Assembly (NCBI RefSeq): GCF_024172125.1
Contig: NZ_JAMZEA010000004.1
Coordinates: 124,001-188,000, forward strand
From: Actinomadura rupiterrae
Lineage (GTDB): Bacteria; Actinomycetota; Actinomycetes; Streptosporangiales; Streptosporangiaceae
Reading direction: 5' to 3'
DNA: 64,000 bases
Made by a program: the position numbers and the translations under genes. The first letter of the stretch is position 1, and each line of letters starts with the position of its first letter. Below the pieces are notes generated by a model. The model worked only from the letters and a program-made list of their open reading frames with translations, searched no databases and had not been told where the DNA came from. This document shows positions 1 through 9,900 of the stretch, in pieces.

Positions 1-2
1 AC

Positions 3-95
3 CTGGTGGTCGGAGCCGCCGCCGGCTTCTCGACATCCCGGGAAGAAATCTCGCGGGCCTACATTGCGGTCTACCCAGGCGTCCGCCTCCCATGA
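3..95 (+). CDS. C-terminal end of an unidentified protein (cut by window edge)
   Basis: An open frame enters from the left edge and stops at a TGA at 93-95, giving about 30 residues that begin LVVGAAAGF and end YPGVRLP. A strong inverted repeat follows 13 bases later, as expected at the end of a transcribed gene. The fragment is too short to assign a family and a chance open frame cannot be excluded. Confidence 0.35.
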   Translation: MVVGAAAGFSTSREEISRAYIAVYPGVRLP

Positions 96-107
96 GGACG
101 TGCCGGA

Positions 108-139
108 GGCCCCACCGCGGTGCTTGGCGCGGTGGGGCC
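108..139. terminator. Bidirectional intrinsic-type terminator
   Basis: A perfect 12-bp inverted repeat (GGCCCCACCGCG at 108-119 against CGCGGTGGGGCC at 128-139) with an 8-base loop lies between the end of the left-edge gene and the stop codon of the minus-strand flavin oxidase. There is no U tract, which is usual for high-GC actinobacterial terminators. Confidence 0.7.
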
Positions 140-152
140 GGGGCGGGGCGGG

Positions 153-1463
153 TCAGCCGAGGACGGGGTAGTTGGCGCGGAGGACGTTGCGGGGGTCGCG
201 GGCCTGCTTGATCTGCTGGAGGCGCGCGAGGGTGATGGAGGAGAAGGCCTGCGCGGCCGATTCGCCCGGGGCGAGGACGGTGTAAGGCTTGCGGCCGCTG
301 ACGTAGGACTCCAGGTCGGCCACGACGTCCGCCTGCTTGGCATGGGTCGCGTCGGTGGTGTGCGGCAGGCCGACGCCGACGAGGCCGAGGAGGTACGGCT
401 CGGGCAGGACGCCGCTCGCGCCGGCGGCGGGGTCCGGGTCGGCCAGCGCCCCGCCGAGGTGCCTGATCTGGACGTTGATGACCGGCGCCACCGGCTTGGC
501 CAGGAGGAGGTCCACGGCGTCGTCGTCCAGGGAGGTGAGGAGTTCGGCGCGGGTGATGGACGGGACGGGGTCGGTGGGCTCGGCGGTGATGCCGCCCAGG
601 TCGGCGATCGGGACGATGCCGCGGCTGTCGGAGAGCGCGTCCCCGATCTTGTCGATGCGGGCCAGGAGCGCGGTGGCCTCGGCGGTCTCACCGAGGTAGG
701 CCATGTCGAGCGTCACCATCGGCGGGCCGCCGGGGAGCTGGAGCCGGTTGATCCAGACGCTGAGCTCGCGCGGGGCGTCAGCGGTGATCTCCAGGAAGGC
801 GTCGTACACCTCGCGGGTGCGGTGTTCCGGCCAGACGACGCGTCCGCCGTAGAGGGACGGGACGGGGTAGAGGTCGAGTTCGAGCGCGGTCACCACGGCG
901 AAGTCTCCGCCGCCGCCGCGCAGGGCCCAGAACAGTTCGGGGTCGGACTCGGCGGTCACGCGGGCCGGTTCGCCCTCGGCGTCCACGATGTCGAAGGCGC
1001 GGACGCTGTCGGAGGCGAAGCCGTACTTGCGGCTGAACCAGCCGACGCCGCCGCCCAAGGTGTAGCCGGTCACGCCGACGCCGGGCGCGCTGCCGGCGAG
1101 GCCGGTCAGGCCGAGCGGTCCGGTCGCCGCCAGGATCTGGGCCCACTTCGCGCCTGCGCCCACCCGGACGACACGCTCCTCGGCCCGCACCTCCACCTCG
1201 TTCAGCAGGCCGGTGCGCAGCAGGATCAGGCCGTCCACATCGCCCGAGGCGCCGTGGCCGGTCGGCTGGGTGGCCACCGTCCTGCCCGTCCGGCGGGCGT
1301 AGCGGACGAGCGCCGACACATCCGGGACGTCAGCGGCTTCCACCACGGCCGCGACGGGCTGGCTGACGGTGAGGTTCCACGCCTTGCTCGCCTGGTCGAA
1401 GCCTTCGTCGCCGGGCAGGAGGACGCGGCCGGTGAGGACGCTGCGCAGGTCGTTGATCGTCAT
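153..1463 (-). CDS. FAD-linked oxidase (VAO/PCMH fold, berberine-bridge type)
   Basis: This 436-aa protein has an N-terminal FAD_binding_4 region: the PTGHGASG stretch around residue 70 supplies the His used for 8-alpha-histidyl flavin, and GYTLGGGVGWFSRKYG lies around residue 130. The C-terminus (RDPRNVLRANYP) is BBE-like. The GGGVG segment lacks the Cys of bicovalent family members, so attachment is probably through the single His. Such enzymes perform alcohol oxidations or oxidative cyclisations in secondary metabolism. The ATG at 1463 is preferred because GGAG sits six bases upstream; a TTG four codons earlier would swallow that site. It lies 27 bp after the DUF4267-like gene and ends at the terminator at 108-139. 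The substrate is unknown. Confidence 0.85.
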   Translation of the reverse strand: MTINDLRSVLTGRVLLPGDEGFDQASKAWNLTVSQPVAAVVEAADVPDVSALVRYARRTGRTVATQPTGHGASGDVDGLILLRTGLLNEVEVRAEERVVRVGAGAKWAQILAATGPLGLTGLAGSAPGVGVTGYTLGGGVGWFSRKYGFASDSVRAFDIVDAEGEPARVTAESDPELFWALRGGGGDFAVVTALELDLYPVPSLYGGRVVWPEHRTREVYDAFLEITADAPRELSVWINRLQLPGGPPMVTLDMAYLGETAEATALLARIDKIGDALSDSRGIVPIADLGGITAEPTDPVPSITRAELLTSLDDDAVDLLLAKPVAPVINVQIRHLGGALADPDPAAGASGVLPEPYLLGLVGVGLPHTTDATHAKQADVVADLESYVSGRKPYTVLAPGESAAQAFSSITLARLQQIKQARDPRNVLRANYPVLG

Positions 1464-1490
1464 GGTCGTCTCCAAGTCGGTAAGGGTGTG

Positions 1491-1979
1491 TCAGGCGGAC
1501 GTCGGGGCGGCGGTCTCCCGCGCCTTGCGGCTCTCCCGCGCCTTGCGGGTCTCGCGGGGCTTGCGGGTCCCGCGCGGCTTGCGGGTCTCGCGGGGCTTGC
1601 GGGTCTCGCGGAGGATCAGCAGGCCGGTGGTCGCGATGAACACCGAGGTCAGGCCGTGGACGCTGAGCGCGATCGCGGTGGAGCCGTGGTGCGCCAGGAC
1701 GGTGATCATGTCGCCGAACGGGGCGGCGGCCACCCCCAGCAGGGCCCAGCCGAGGGCGCGGCGGTGGCCCGTCAGGAGCAGGAGGGCCGCTGCCAGGCCC
1801 ATCCCGTTCTCGCGGTTGCCCTTCACGTTGAGGAAGCCGCCGCCGTCGCCGGACGGCCAGTGCGGCAGGCCGAAGCCCGGGGCCTGGACGTCCGGGATCA
1901 GGAGGAAGGTGATCCCGAGGTAGAAGCTGAACAGGATGACGATGGCGGCCAGGACGGTGTTGACGTTCTTCAGCGTCAT
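1491..1979 (-). CDS. DUF4267-like small membrane protein with a repetitive basic tail
   Basis: The 162-aa protein has about four hydrophobic helices, starting with VNTVLAAIVILFSFYLGITF and ending SVHGLTSVFIATTGLLIL, and resembles the DUF4267 family seen beside flavin oxidases and TetR genes. After the last helix comes a cytoplasmic tail of tandem hexapeptides (RETRKP, RETRKP, RGTRKP, RETRKA, RESRKA) encoded by an 18-bp minisatellite at about 1505-1615. It is probably co-transcribed with the oxidase downstream and the hemerythrin-domain gene 19 bp upstream. The biochemical role is unknown; the tail is probably not conserved. Confidence 0.7.
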   Translation of the reverse strand: MTLKNVNTVLAAIVILFSFYLGITFLLIPDVQAPGFGLPHWPSGDGGGFLNVKGNRENGMGLAAALLLLTGHRRALGWALLGVAAAPFGDMITVLAHHGSTAIALSVHGLTSVFIATTGLLILRETRKPRETRKPRGTRKPRETRKARESRKARETAAPTSA

Positions 1980-1998
1980 GGTTCTTCTCCTAGGACGT

Positions 1999-2637
1999 TC
2001 AGCCGCGGACGCGGCGGATGTGGCGGGCGTAGCGGGGACGGCCGATGACGTGCCAGACGAGGCGGACCGGAGCGGGGACGCCGCGCAGGACGAGGGCGCG
2101 CTCGGCCGGGTCCGCGTCCTCCAGGACGGCGCCGAAGAGGGTGAGCAGGACGGGTTTGGGGGTGTTGTTCACCAGGTGGTCGCCCAGCGAGGCCCACTCC
2201 CGCTCGGTGATGTGCTCGGCCGCGAGCGGGAGGAGGGTGGCCTCCTCGTCGTCGAGGTGCTCCAGCAGGACGGCGCGGTGCTCGGTGAGGGCGGCCACGA
2301 GGGTGTCGCGCTCGTCGGCGCCCGCGGCGGCCTCCCAGGCGGGGACGGCCGCGTCCAGCCTGGTCAGGGTGGCGGTGATGCGCTCGTGCTGGGCCTCCAT
2401 GCGCAGGACGATGTCGGCCTTCAGGTCCACGCGGGCCAGGAGCGGCGGCCACAGCAGCTCGTCCTCGCCCTCGTGGTGGTTGCGCAGGCCCAGCCGGTAG
2501 ATGCGGAAGTGGTCGGCGAGCACCCTGGCGCGGGCGGTGTCGCCGGGGGCGACGGCGGCGACGAGCTCCACCAGCAGCCGCGACTCGCGGCGGAGGACGC
2601 GGTGGACGATCTCCATGTCCCGGGTGTTCACGCTCAT
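1999..2637 (-). CDS. Hemerythrin HHE-domain protein
   Basis: The 212-aa product contains helices carrying HHEGEDELLWP (near residue 53) and HLDDEEATLLP (near residue 125), the His/Glu pattern of a di-iron hemerythrin fold. Proteins of this class bind oxygen, nitric oxide or iron, or sense redox state. The ATG at 2637 has an AAGGGC-type ribosome site in the GAAGGGCAGGGCAG just upstream. The gene is divergent from the SARP regulator, with a 100-bp shared control region, and heads a probable three-gene operon with the DUF4267-like and FAD-oxidase genes. Its role in the operon is not evident. Confidence 0.8.
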   Translation of the reverse strand: MSVNTRDMEIVHRVLRRESRLLVELVAAVAPGDTARARVLADHFRIYRLGLRNHHEGEDELLWPPLLARVDLKADIVLRMEAQHERITATLTRLDAAVPAWEAAAGADERDTLVAALTEHRAVLLEHLDDEEATLLPLAAEHITEREWASLGDHLVNNTPKPVLLTLFGAVLEDADPAERALVLRGVPAPVRLVWHVIGRPRYARHIRRVRG

Positions 2638-2686
2638 CTGCCCTGCCCTTCCTCGGTTGCGACGTGTCCAGGCTGCTCCCGGGCGT

Positions 2687-2728
2687 TTGGAGCGGACTTG
2701 GAACCGACTTGGACCGGCCCCGTACGAT
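2687..2728 (+). promoter_or_regulatory. Leaderless SARP promoter with triple 11-bp-spaced TTGGA operator
   Basis: TTGGA occurs at 2687, 2698 and 2709, exactly 11 bp apart; the last two copies lie in the longer repeat GACTTGGA. A -10 box TACGAT lies at 2723-2728, 9 bp after the last copy. The start ATG is at 2738, so the transcript would be leaderless or nearly so. Direct heptamer repeats at 11-bp spacing just upstream of the -10 are the known architecture of SARP binding sites, so autoregulation is likely. Confidence 0.65.
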
Positions 2729-2737
2729 GTGCGGATC

Positions 2738-5700
2738 ATGGTCTTCGTCCGGGTGCTGGGCGCGTTCGCGGCCGAGGTGGACGGTGCGGTCGTCCACCTC
2801 GGCGGGCCGCGGCAGCGGGGTGTGCTGGCGCTGCTGGTGGCGGCGCGCGGGCAGGTCGTGCCGGTCGACCGGATGATCGAGGACCTGTGGCGCGGGGAGC
2901 CGCCGGCGCGGGCGCTGATGTCCCTGCAGGCGTACGTGTCCAACCTGCGGCGGCTGCTGGAGCCCGGCCGCCCGCCGCGCACGCCCGCCCGGATGCTGGT
3001 GAGCGCGTCGCCCGGCTACGCGCTGCGGATGCCGCCGGAGTCGGTGGACGCGTGGCGGTTCGAGGACCTGCTGGACCGGGCGCGGACGGACGCCGACCCG
3101 CGCGCCGCCCGGGCCCGGCTCGCCGAGGCGCTGGCGCTGTGGCAGGGCCCGGCGTTCGCCGAGGTCGCCGACGAGCCGTGGGCGGCGGCCGAGAAGGCCC
3201 GGCTGGACGAGCTGCGCCTCGTCGCGACCGAGCTGCACGTCGCGGCGGGTCTGCGCCTCGGTGATCCTGCCGCGGTGGTTCCCGAGGCCGAGCGGCTCAC
3301 TCGGGACGAGCCGCTCCGCGAGGAGGGCTGGCGGCTGCACGCCCTGGCCCTGTGGAGCAGCGGACGCCAGGCCGACGCGCTCGCGACGCTCCGCCGCGCC
3401 CGCGCTGTCCTCGCCGAGGAGCTCGGTCTCGACCCGGGCCCGGACCTTGCGGCGCTGGAGGACGCGATCCTCAACCAGCGCACGGACGTCATGCGCGAAT
3501 CCGTCCCCCCGCCACCGCCTCGGTCCGCACCGAAACCGCCGCCGCTGCCGACCCCGCCACCGCCTCCATCCGCGCCGAAACCGCCGTCGCTGCCGACCGC
3601 GCAACCGCCGTCAGCGACGTCTTCGACGTTCGTCGGACGGGAGGCGCAGCTGTCGGCGCTGGTCGCGGCCGCTTCCGAGGCCGCCGTCGACGGAACCCGC
3701 ATCGCGCTGGTCACCGGCGAGGCCGGGCTCGGCAAGTCGACGCTCCTCCAGCACCTCCGCGACCGGCTCGAACGGGACGGGTGGCTGGTCGCGGTCGGGC
3801 AGTGCCCCGAGGTGGACAGCGCTCCGCCCGCGTGGGCCTGGACCGAGGCGTTGCGGGCCGTCGCCGCGTCCGCGTCCCCGGGAGGGTTCGCCGACGACCT
3901 GGCGCCGCTGCTCACCGACACCGGAGCGGCGGACGCCGACGCGACCGCCGGGCGGTTCCGGCTGCGCCAGGCCGTGTGGAAGTGGCTCGCGGCGGTCGCC
4001 GGGGAGCGTCCGGTCGCGGTCGTCCTGGACGATCTGCACTGGGCCGACGCCGCCACGCTGGAGCTGCTCGGCGGCGGTCTCGGCCTGCGGGCTCCGATCC
4101 TGGTCGTCGCCGCGTACCGCGCGGACGAGAGCGGGCACCTCACCGAGACGCTGGCGTCGCTCGCGCGCGCGACGCCGCTCCGCCTGGCGCTGCCGGGGCT
4201 GGACGGCGAGGCCGTCGCGCAGCTCGTCCGGACCGAGTGCGAGACCGACGACGAGACCATCGCCGGGATCGCCGAGCGCACCGGCGGCAACCCGTTCTAC
4301 GTGCGGGAGAGCGCGCGGCTGCTGAACGGCGAGGGCGCGCTGGTCGCGCTGTCGGAGGTCCCCGAGGGCGTGCGGGACGTCCTGCGCAGGAGGCTCGCGC
4401 GGCTGCCCGAGGGCGGCGTGTCGGTCCTGCGGCTCGCGGCGGTCGCGGGCCGCGAGAGTTCGGTGGACGTCCTGGTCAAGGCCGCGGACGCCGACGAGGA
4501 CGGCGTGATGGACGCGCTGGACGCGGGTGTCATCGCCGGGCTGCTCGACGAGCCCGCACCGGGGACGGTCCGGTTCGTCCACGCCCTGGTCCGGGACACG
4601 CTCGTCGCCGACGTCAGCAAGCTGCGCGCGACCCGGATGCACGCGCGGATCGCCGACGCCCTCGAAGGCTCCGGGGACGTCGCGGCGCTGGCCCACCACT
4701 ACGCGCGCGCCGGATCGCCGAAGGCCGTCGGGTACTGCGTCCGCGCCGCCGAGCTGGCCGAGGCCCGCTATGCCCACGATGTCGCGGCCTGCCTGCTCGC
4801 CGACGCCGTCGCCAACGCGACCGGCCCGGACGAACGCGTCGAGCTGCTCGGCCGGCTGATGCGCGCGCGGATCAGGGCGGGCGCCGTCGCCGCCGCCCGC
4901 GAGACGCGCCGCGAGGCCGTGGAGTACGCGGAGTCCCTCGGACGCGACGACCTGATGATCGCCGCGTTCACCGCGTGGACGGAGCCGACCGTCTGGCAGG
5001 CCCGCACGTACGGCACGGTCGACCGGCCCGTCATCGAGCGGCTCCGGCGCCTGCTGGAGCGCGACCTCGACCCGGCGGTCCGGTCCCGGCTGCTGACGGC
5101 GTACGCGAACGAGCTGGTCGGCGAGGACGACCCGTCCGTCCTGGCGGCGGCGCAGGAGGCGCTCGACCTCGCGACCGAGCCCCGGCTGCGGGCCGCGGCG
5201 CTCGCGATCCTCGCCGAGGTGCACCGCGACGCCGGGCTCTGCCGGGAGCTGGTGGACCTCGGGACCGAGCACGACCTGCCGGTCTACCGCGTCACCGGGC
5301 TGCTCGACCTCGCCGGCGCCGCCGCGGCCGGCAACGACCCGGCGGCCCTGCGCCGGGTGATCGCCGAGGCGCTCGACCTCGCGCGCGCCTACCGGATGCC
5401 CGAGGCGATCGCCGTCGCCGAGATCACGCTGGCGTCCCTGGCGCTCATCGAAGGCCGGTTCGCCGACGCCGAGGCCCTCTACCTCAAGGCCGACGAGGGC
5501 ATGCGGCGCGCTGGGTCGGTGCACGCCGCGGGGTTCCTCGACCTCGCCCTGGCCGCGATCTGGCTGAACGACGGCACGCTCGGCGCGCACCTGGACGAGG
5601 TGCGCGCCCTCCACGCCGTCCTCGGGTCCATGACCGCGGACCTGCTCGTGCTCGCCCTGCACGCGAACGGCCTGGACGCCGAGGCCCGCGAGGTCCGCAC

Positions 5701-6034
5701 GGCGGCGTCCGGTCCGATCCGTCCTGACTTCTTCTTCACCTTCCTCACCACGCTGCGCGCGATGGCCGCCCTCGCCCTGGACGACCGGGACGCCGCCGAG
5801 GAGGTCTACGCGACGCTGCTCCCGTTCCGCGACGGTCCCCCGGCGGGCGCGGAGAGCGTGTCGCTGGCGCTGCCGCCCGTCGCGCACACCCTCGGTGAGC
5901 TGGCCGTCCTGCTCGGCCGCGACGGCGAGGCCGCCGGCCACTTCACCCGGGCCGCCGCCATCGCCGACCTGTGGAACGCCCCCCACTGGGCCGCCGAGGC
6001 CCGCGCCCGAGCCGGGTCGTCCGCCGGACAGTGA
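2738..6034 (+). CDS. SARP-family transcriptional regulator with AAA ATPase and TPR-like C-terminus
   Basis: This 1098-aa protein of AfsR-like architecture begins with an OmpR-type winged helix (residues 1-95, VRVLGAFAAEVDG...GGPRQRGVLALLV), followed by the bacterial transcriptional activation domain (about 100-245). A proline-rich linker (about 256-294) is a two-copy 45-bp repeat. The AAA/NTPase core has Walker A GEAGLGKST (residues 327-335) and Walker B VVLDDLHWAD (about 427-436). The remaining 550 residues are helical TPR-like repeats. Such proteins activate antibiotic clusters. The ATG at 2738 is chosen because the conserved domain begins there and the -10 box ends nine bases upstream. It probably controls the oxidase operon, the SDR and the PKS nearby, and itself. 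Confidence 0.9.
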   Translation: MVFVRVLGAFAAEVDGAVVHLGGPRQRGVLALLVAARGQVVPVDRMIEDLWRGEPPARALMSLQAYVSNLRRLLEPGRPPRTPARMLVSASPGYALRMPPESVDAWRFEDLLDRARTDADPRAARARLAEALALWQGPAFAEVADEPWAAAEKARLDELRLVATELHVAAGLRLGDPAAVVPEAERLTRDEPLREEGWRLHALALWSSGRQADALATLRRARAVLAEELGLDPGPDLAALEDAILNQRTDVMRESVPPPPPRSAPKPPPLPTPPPPPSAPKPPSLPTAQPPSATSSTFVGREAQLSALVAAASEAAVDGTRIALVTGEAGLGKSTLLQHLRDRLERDGWLVAVGQCPEVDSAPPAWAWTEALRAVAASASPGGFADDLAPLLTDTGAADADATAGRFRLRQAVWKWLAAVAGERPVAVVLDDLHWADAATLELLGGGLGLRAPILVVAAYRADESGHLTETLASLARATPLRLALPGLDGEAVAQLVRTECETDDETIAGIAERTGGNPFYVRESARLLNGEGALVALSEVPEGVRDVLRRRLARLPEGGVSVLRLAAVAGRESSVDVLVKAADADEDGVMDALDAGVIAGLLDEPAPGTVRFVHALVRDTLVADVSKLRATRMHARIADALEGSGDVAALAHHYARAGSPKAVGYCVRAAELAEARYAHDVAACLLADAVANATGPDERVELLGRLMRARIRAGAVAAARETRREAVEYAESLGRDDLMIAAFTAWTEPTVWQARTYGTVDRPVIERLRRLLERDLDPAVRSRLLTAYANELVGEDDPSVLAAAQEALDLATEPRLRAAALAILAEVHRDAGLCRELVDLGTEHDLPVYRVTGLLDLAGAAAAGNDPAALRRVIAEALDLARAYRMPEAIAVAEITLASLALIEGRFADAEALYLKADEGMRRAGSVHAAGFLDLALAAIWLNDGTLGAHLDEVRALHAVLGSMTADLLVLALHANGLDAEAREVRTAASGPIRPDFFFTFLTTLRAMAALALDDRDAAEEVYATLLPFRDGPPAGAESVSLALPPVAHTLGELAVLLGRDGEAAGHFTRAAAIADLWNAPHWAAEARARAGSSAGQ

Positions 6035-6064
6035 CGCAGGTCATGCCGGCGCGCTGTTATGGCG
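6032..6064 (+). promoter_or_regulatory. Putative promoter element shared with the 43,735 locus
   Basis: The sequence TGAC-GCAG-GTCAT, then ten bases, then TGTTA matches the element at 43,735 (TGAC-CCAT-GTCAT, ten bases, TGTCA) in sequence and spacing. In both cases the element is about 80 bp before the ATG of an NAD(P)- or flavin-dependent oxidoreductase. The TGAC dyad overlaps the SARP stop codon. It could be an ECF-type promoter or an operator; the sequence does not decide. Confidence 0.4.
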
Positions 6065-6122
6065 CCCGGTCCGCCGGTGTCTTGATGTCCGGCAAGCGAT
6101 ACCGAGCGAAACGGAAGCCATC

Positions 6123-6965
6123 ATGAGCAAGGTCTGGTTCGTCACCGGCTCGTCCCGCGGCCTGGGCCGCCACTTCGTCGAGGCCGCGCTGTCCCGCGGG
6201 GACAAGGTGGCCGCGTCCGCCCGGAACACCGGAAGCCTGGACGACCTGGTCGCCACCTACGGCGGCGCGGTGCTCCCGCTGTCCATGGACGTGACCGACA
6301 GGGCCGCCGTCTTCGCCGCCGTGACGCGCGCCAAGGAGCACTTCGGACGCCTCGACGTCATCGTCAACAACGCCGGTTACGCGCAGATCGGCGCGGTCGA
6401 AGAGCTGACCGAGCAGGAACTCCGCGACCAGATGGAGACCAACCTGTTCGGCGCGGTCTGGGTCGTCCAGGCCGCGCTGCCGCACCTGCGCGAGCAGGGG
6501 TCGGGGCACATCGTCCAGCTGTCGTCCGCCGCCGGGCTGATCGCGATGCCGCTCGGCGGCGCCTACCACGCGTCCAAGTGGGCGCTGGAGGGCCTGAACG
6601 AGGCCCTGGCCCGCGAGGTCGCCGGCTTCGGCGTCAAGGTGACCATCGTCGAGCCCGGCGGGTTCGCCACCCGCGACGGCAAGAACCCCGACCCCCTCGC
6701 CAACGGCCACATGGCCGAGCCGAACCCGGCCTACGCCGGTCTCCGCCGGCACCTCGCCGAGGCGGCCGGCAAGCAGCCCGCCGGCGACCCCGCCGCCGCG
6801 GCCCGCACCCTCCTCAAGATCGTCGACTCCGACGCCCCGCCGCTGCGCGTGCTGTTCGGCCAGGGCTTCTACCCGCTGGTCCAGCAGGCCTACGCCGACC
6901 GCCTCAAGACCTGGGACGACCACCAAGACCTAGCCGCCGAAGCCCACGGCGCCCAGACCCTGTAA
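6123..6965 (+). CDS. Short-chain dehydrogenase/reductase (SDR)
   Basis: This classical 280-aa SDR has the Rossmann motif TGSSRGLG (residues 8-15), NNAG around residue 81, a catalytic Ser in LSSAAG and the active-site pair in YHASK around residue 148. The TGSSRGLG variant and the long C-terminal helix are typical of the NADP-dependent family annotated as ketoreductases or retinol-dehydrogenase-like oxidoreductases. The start ATG at 6123 has CGGAAG about six bases upstream. It lies downstream of the SARP gene and converges on the PKS with only 7 bp between stop codons. It may act as a tailoring reductase for the polyketide; the substrate cannot be read from sequence. Confidence 0.85.
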   Translation: MSKVWFVTGSSRGLGRHFVEAALSRGDKVAASARNTGSLDDLVATYGGAVLPLSMDVTDRAAVFAAVTRAKEHFGRLDVIVNNAGYAQIGAVEELTEQELRDQMETNLFGAVWVVQAALPHLREQGSGHIVQLSSAAGLIAMPLGGAYHASKWALEGLNEALAREVAGFGVKVTIVEPGGFATRDGKNPDPLANGHMAEPNPAYAGLRRHLAEAAGKQPAGDPAAAARTLLKIVDSDAPPLRVLFGQGFYPLVQQAYADRLKTWDDHQDLAAEAHGAQTL

Positions 6966-6972
6966 TCCGGCA

Positions 6973-9900
6973 TCACGTCGGGATGGGTTCGGCCGGTGAG
7001 GTCAGGCCGAGGCGGGTGTGGATGATGCGGGCTATCTCGGTGACGGTGCCGCTGCTGCGGACGAGTTCCATCGGCGGGATCTCGACGCCGAACTGCTCGC
7101 GGAGCATCACCAGGAGTTCGGCGCCCATGAGGGAGTCCATGCCGTACTCGTCCAGGCGGCGGGTGTGGTCGAGCTGGTCGGCGGGCATCTGGAAGACCTC
7201 GGCGAGGAAGGCGCCCAGGTGCTCGGCGATGCAGTCCAGGGCCTCGGCGGCGGGCAGGGCGCTCAGCTGCCGGACGAGGTCCTCGCGGGTCTGGCCGCTC
7301 ACCTGGGACAGCGGGGGCATGAGCATGCCGTACCGGCTGGTGGTGAGGCTGCTGAGCAGCTCCCGCAGGCGGCCCCAGTTGTAGCGGCCGACGCCCGCCA
7401 CGTCGCGGTCGCCGGTCAGGAGGTGGCCGGCGGCGGTGAGGGCCTCCTCGGTGGAGACCGTCTCGACGCCGAGGCGCGCCATGTTGCCGGCGAGATCGTT
7501 GCGGACGATGTAACCGGTGTCGCCCAGCGCGCCCCAGGCGATGGCGAGGCCGGGCAGGCCCGCGCGGCGGCGCTGCCGGACGAGCGCCTCCAGGTACAGG
7601 TTGCCCGCCACGTAGTTGGACTGGGCGACCTGGCCGACGAAGCCGGCCGAGGACGAGTACATCAGGAAGAAGTCCAGGTCCCGGTCGCGGGTGAGGGCGT
7701 CCAGGTTGGCCGCGGCGGCCATCTTGGGCGCCAGGGACGCGGCGAAGCGCTCGTCGGACAGGTCGGCGAGGAGGTCGTCGTCAACGCGCATGGCCGAGTG
7801 GACGACACCGCGCAGCGGGCGTCCGGTCGCGTCGATATCGGCGAGGACGGCGCGCATGGCGTCCAGGTCGGTGGCGTCGGCGGCGTGCGCGGTGACCTGG
7901 ACGTCCCGCGCGGCCAGGTCGGAGAGCAGGCGGTCGGCGTCCGGGGTGGCGGCGCCGCGGCGGCCGACGAGCGCCAGGTGGCGGGCGCCGCGGCCCGCCA
8001 GCCAGCGGGCGGTGGCGGCGCCGAAGCCGGTCAGCCCGCCGACCACCAGGTAGGCGGCCTCCGGGTCCAGGTCCGGCCGACGCAGGCGCGGCTCGACCGG
8101 CGGGGCCTCGTCCAGCGGGTCGAACGCGATGACGACCTTGCCGGTGTGCCGGGAGCGCTGGAGGAGCTGGAACGCCTCGCGGACCCGGGCCGCCGGGAAC
8201 ACCCGGTGCGGCAGCGGCCGGTAGGTCCCCTCGACGATGCGCTCGGCGGTCGTGTGGAGGTGCGGCAGCAGCGGCCGCAGGTCGCTCATCAGCAGCGACA
8301 GGTCCATGGTGGCGAAGGTGATGTTGTCGCGCAGCGCGCGCATCAGCAGCGGCCGGTTCTCGTGGATGTCGCGCTTGCCCAGCTCGATGAACCGCCCGCG
8401 CGACGCGAGGACTTCCAGGCTGCGCGGGATGGCCTCGCCGGAGAGGGAGTTCAGCACCACGTCCACGCCGCGTCCGGCGGTCAGCTCCATGATCTGCTCG
8501 CCGAAGTCCAGGCTGCGGGAGTCCAGGACGTGCTCGACGCCCAGCGAGTGCAGCAGGTCGCGCTTGGCGGGCGTCCCGGCCGTGGCGATCACGCGGGCGC
8601 CGAGGTGCTCGGCGCACTGCAGCGCCGCCATCCCCACACCGCCGGCGGCGCCGTGCACCAGCACCGTCTCGCCCGCCCGCAGCCGCGCCAGCTCCATCAG
8701 GCCGTAGTGGACGGTCAGGAAAGCCACCGGCAGCGTGACCGCCTCGACGAAGCTCTGCGTGTCGAGCATCGGCCACACCATGTCCTTGGGGACGCGCACC
8801 TGCGACCCCATGCGCGAGGGGTTCATCACCATCACCCGGTCCCCCGGCTTCAGGGTGGTCACGGCCGAGCCGACCGCGGAGACCACCCCGGCGTACTCGG
8901 CGCCCACGCTCTGCTCGCCGCACGCGTCGCGGGTCGTCTCGGCGGGCAGGAGGCCGACGGCGAGCATGATGTCGCGGTAGTTCAGCGCCGCCGCCTTGAC
9001 GTCCACGATGATCTCGTCCGGCTCGGGACGCAGCGGCTCGGCCTCCACCCAGGCCAGCTCGTAGAACAGGCCGGGGTCGCGGACCTGCAGCCGGTAGTGC
9101 GGAGCGTCCCCGCTCGGGACGGCCCGGGCTGGGACGGGGGGCGAGGCGGGCAGGTCCATCGCGCGCGGGACGAAGCGGCCGCCGCGGGTCAGGACGATCT
9201 CGTCCTCGTCGTCGGGCTGGACCAGTTCGGTCACCAGGCGCTCGGCGTCCCTGCCGGTGCTGCCGGTGCGGTCCAGTGAGATCCGCCGGACGCGCAGGCG
9301 CGGTTCCTCATTGTCCAGGGAACGGGCCACGCCCCACGCGGCGGCATCGGCGGGGACCAGCGCCCGCTCGGGGTGGGGCTGGACGCCGCTGGGCCGCGTG
9401 ACCAGCCACAACGCCGCCTCGCTCGGGGAGCGCCGCGTGCAGGCCGCGGCGATGGTGCGCATGAGCGCCGCGCGCCGGGTTGCCTGCCGGACCATGTCGT
9501 CCGGGCTCCGGTCGGCGGTGCCCGTGGTCTCGCCGGCGGTGCCCGTGGTCTCGTCGTCGCCCAGGACGAGGACGATGGCGACCTCGGACGCCCGCTCGGA
9601 GCCGGGCTCGGCGGCCGGGGCGGAGGCGTCGGGCGTCGGCAGCTTGCTCAGGAGGGTGTTGAGGGTCTCGACGTCCAGGTCGTCGGCGGCGTCGGCCAGG
9701 ACGGTCTGGCGGTGCGCCGCCTGCAAACGGTCCGCGATGGCGTGGCCGAGGCGCCGGTCGCTCGCCGCCTCGGTCAGGATCAGCCAGTTGCGGGTGCGGT
9801 CGGCCTCGTCCTTCACCGGCACGTCCTGCTGCGGCTCGTCCTGCTGCGGCTCGGCGTCGTCCCGGGTCTGGTCGGGCGGGACGGGCCGGGGCACGGTGCC

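Noticed and set aside
120..2048. Very long plus-strand open frame opposite the flavin oxidase and DUF4267-like genes
   Set aside because: It has low-complexity Gly/Arg/Val-rich composition and is antisense to genes with clear motifs; it is a GC-bias shadow.
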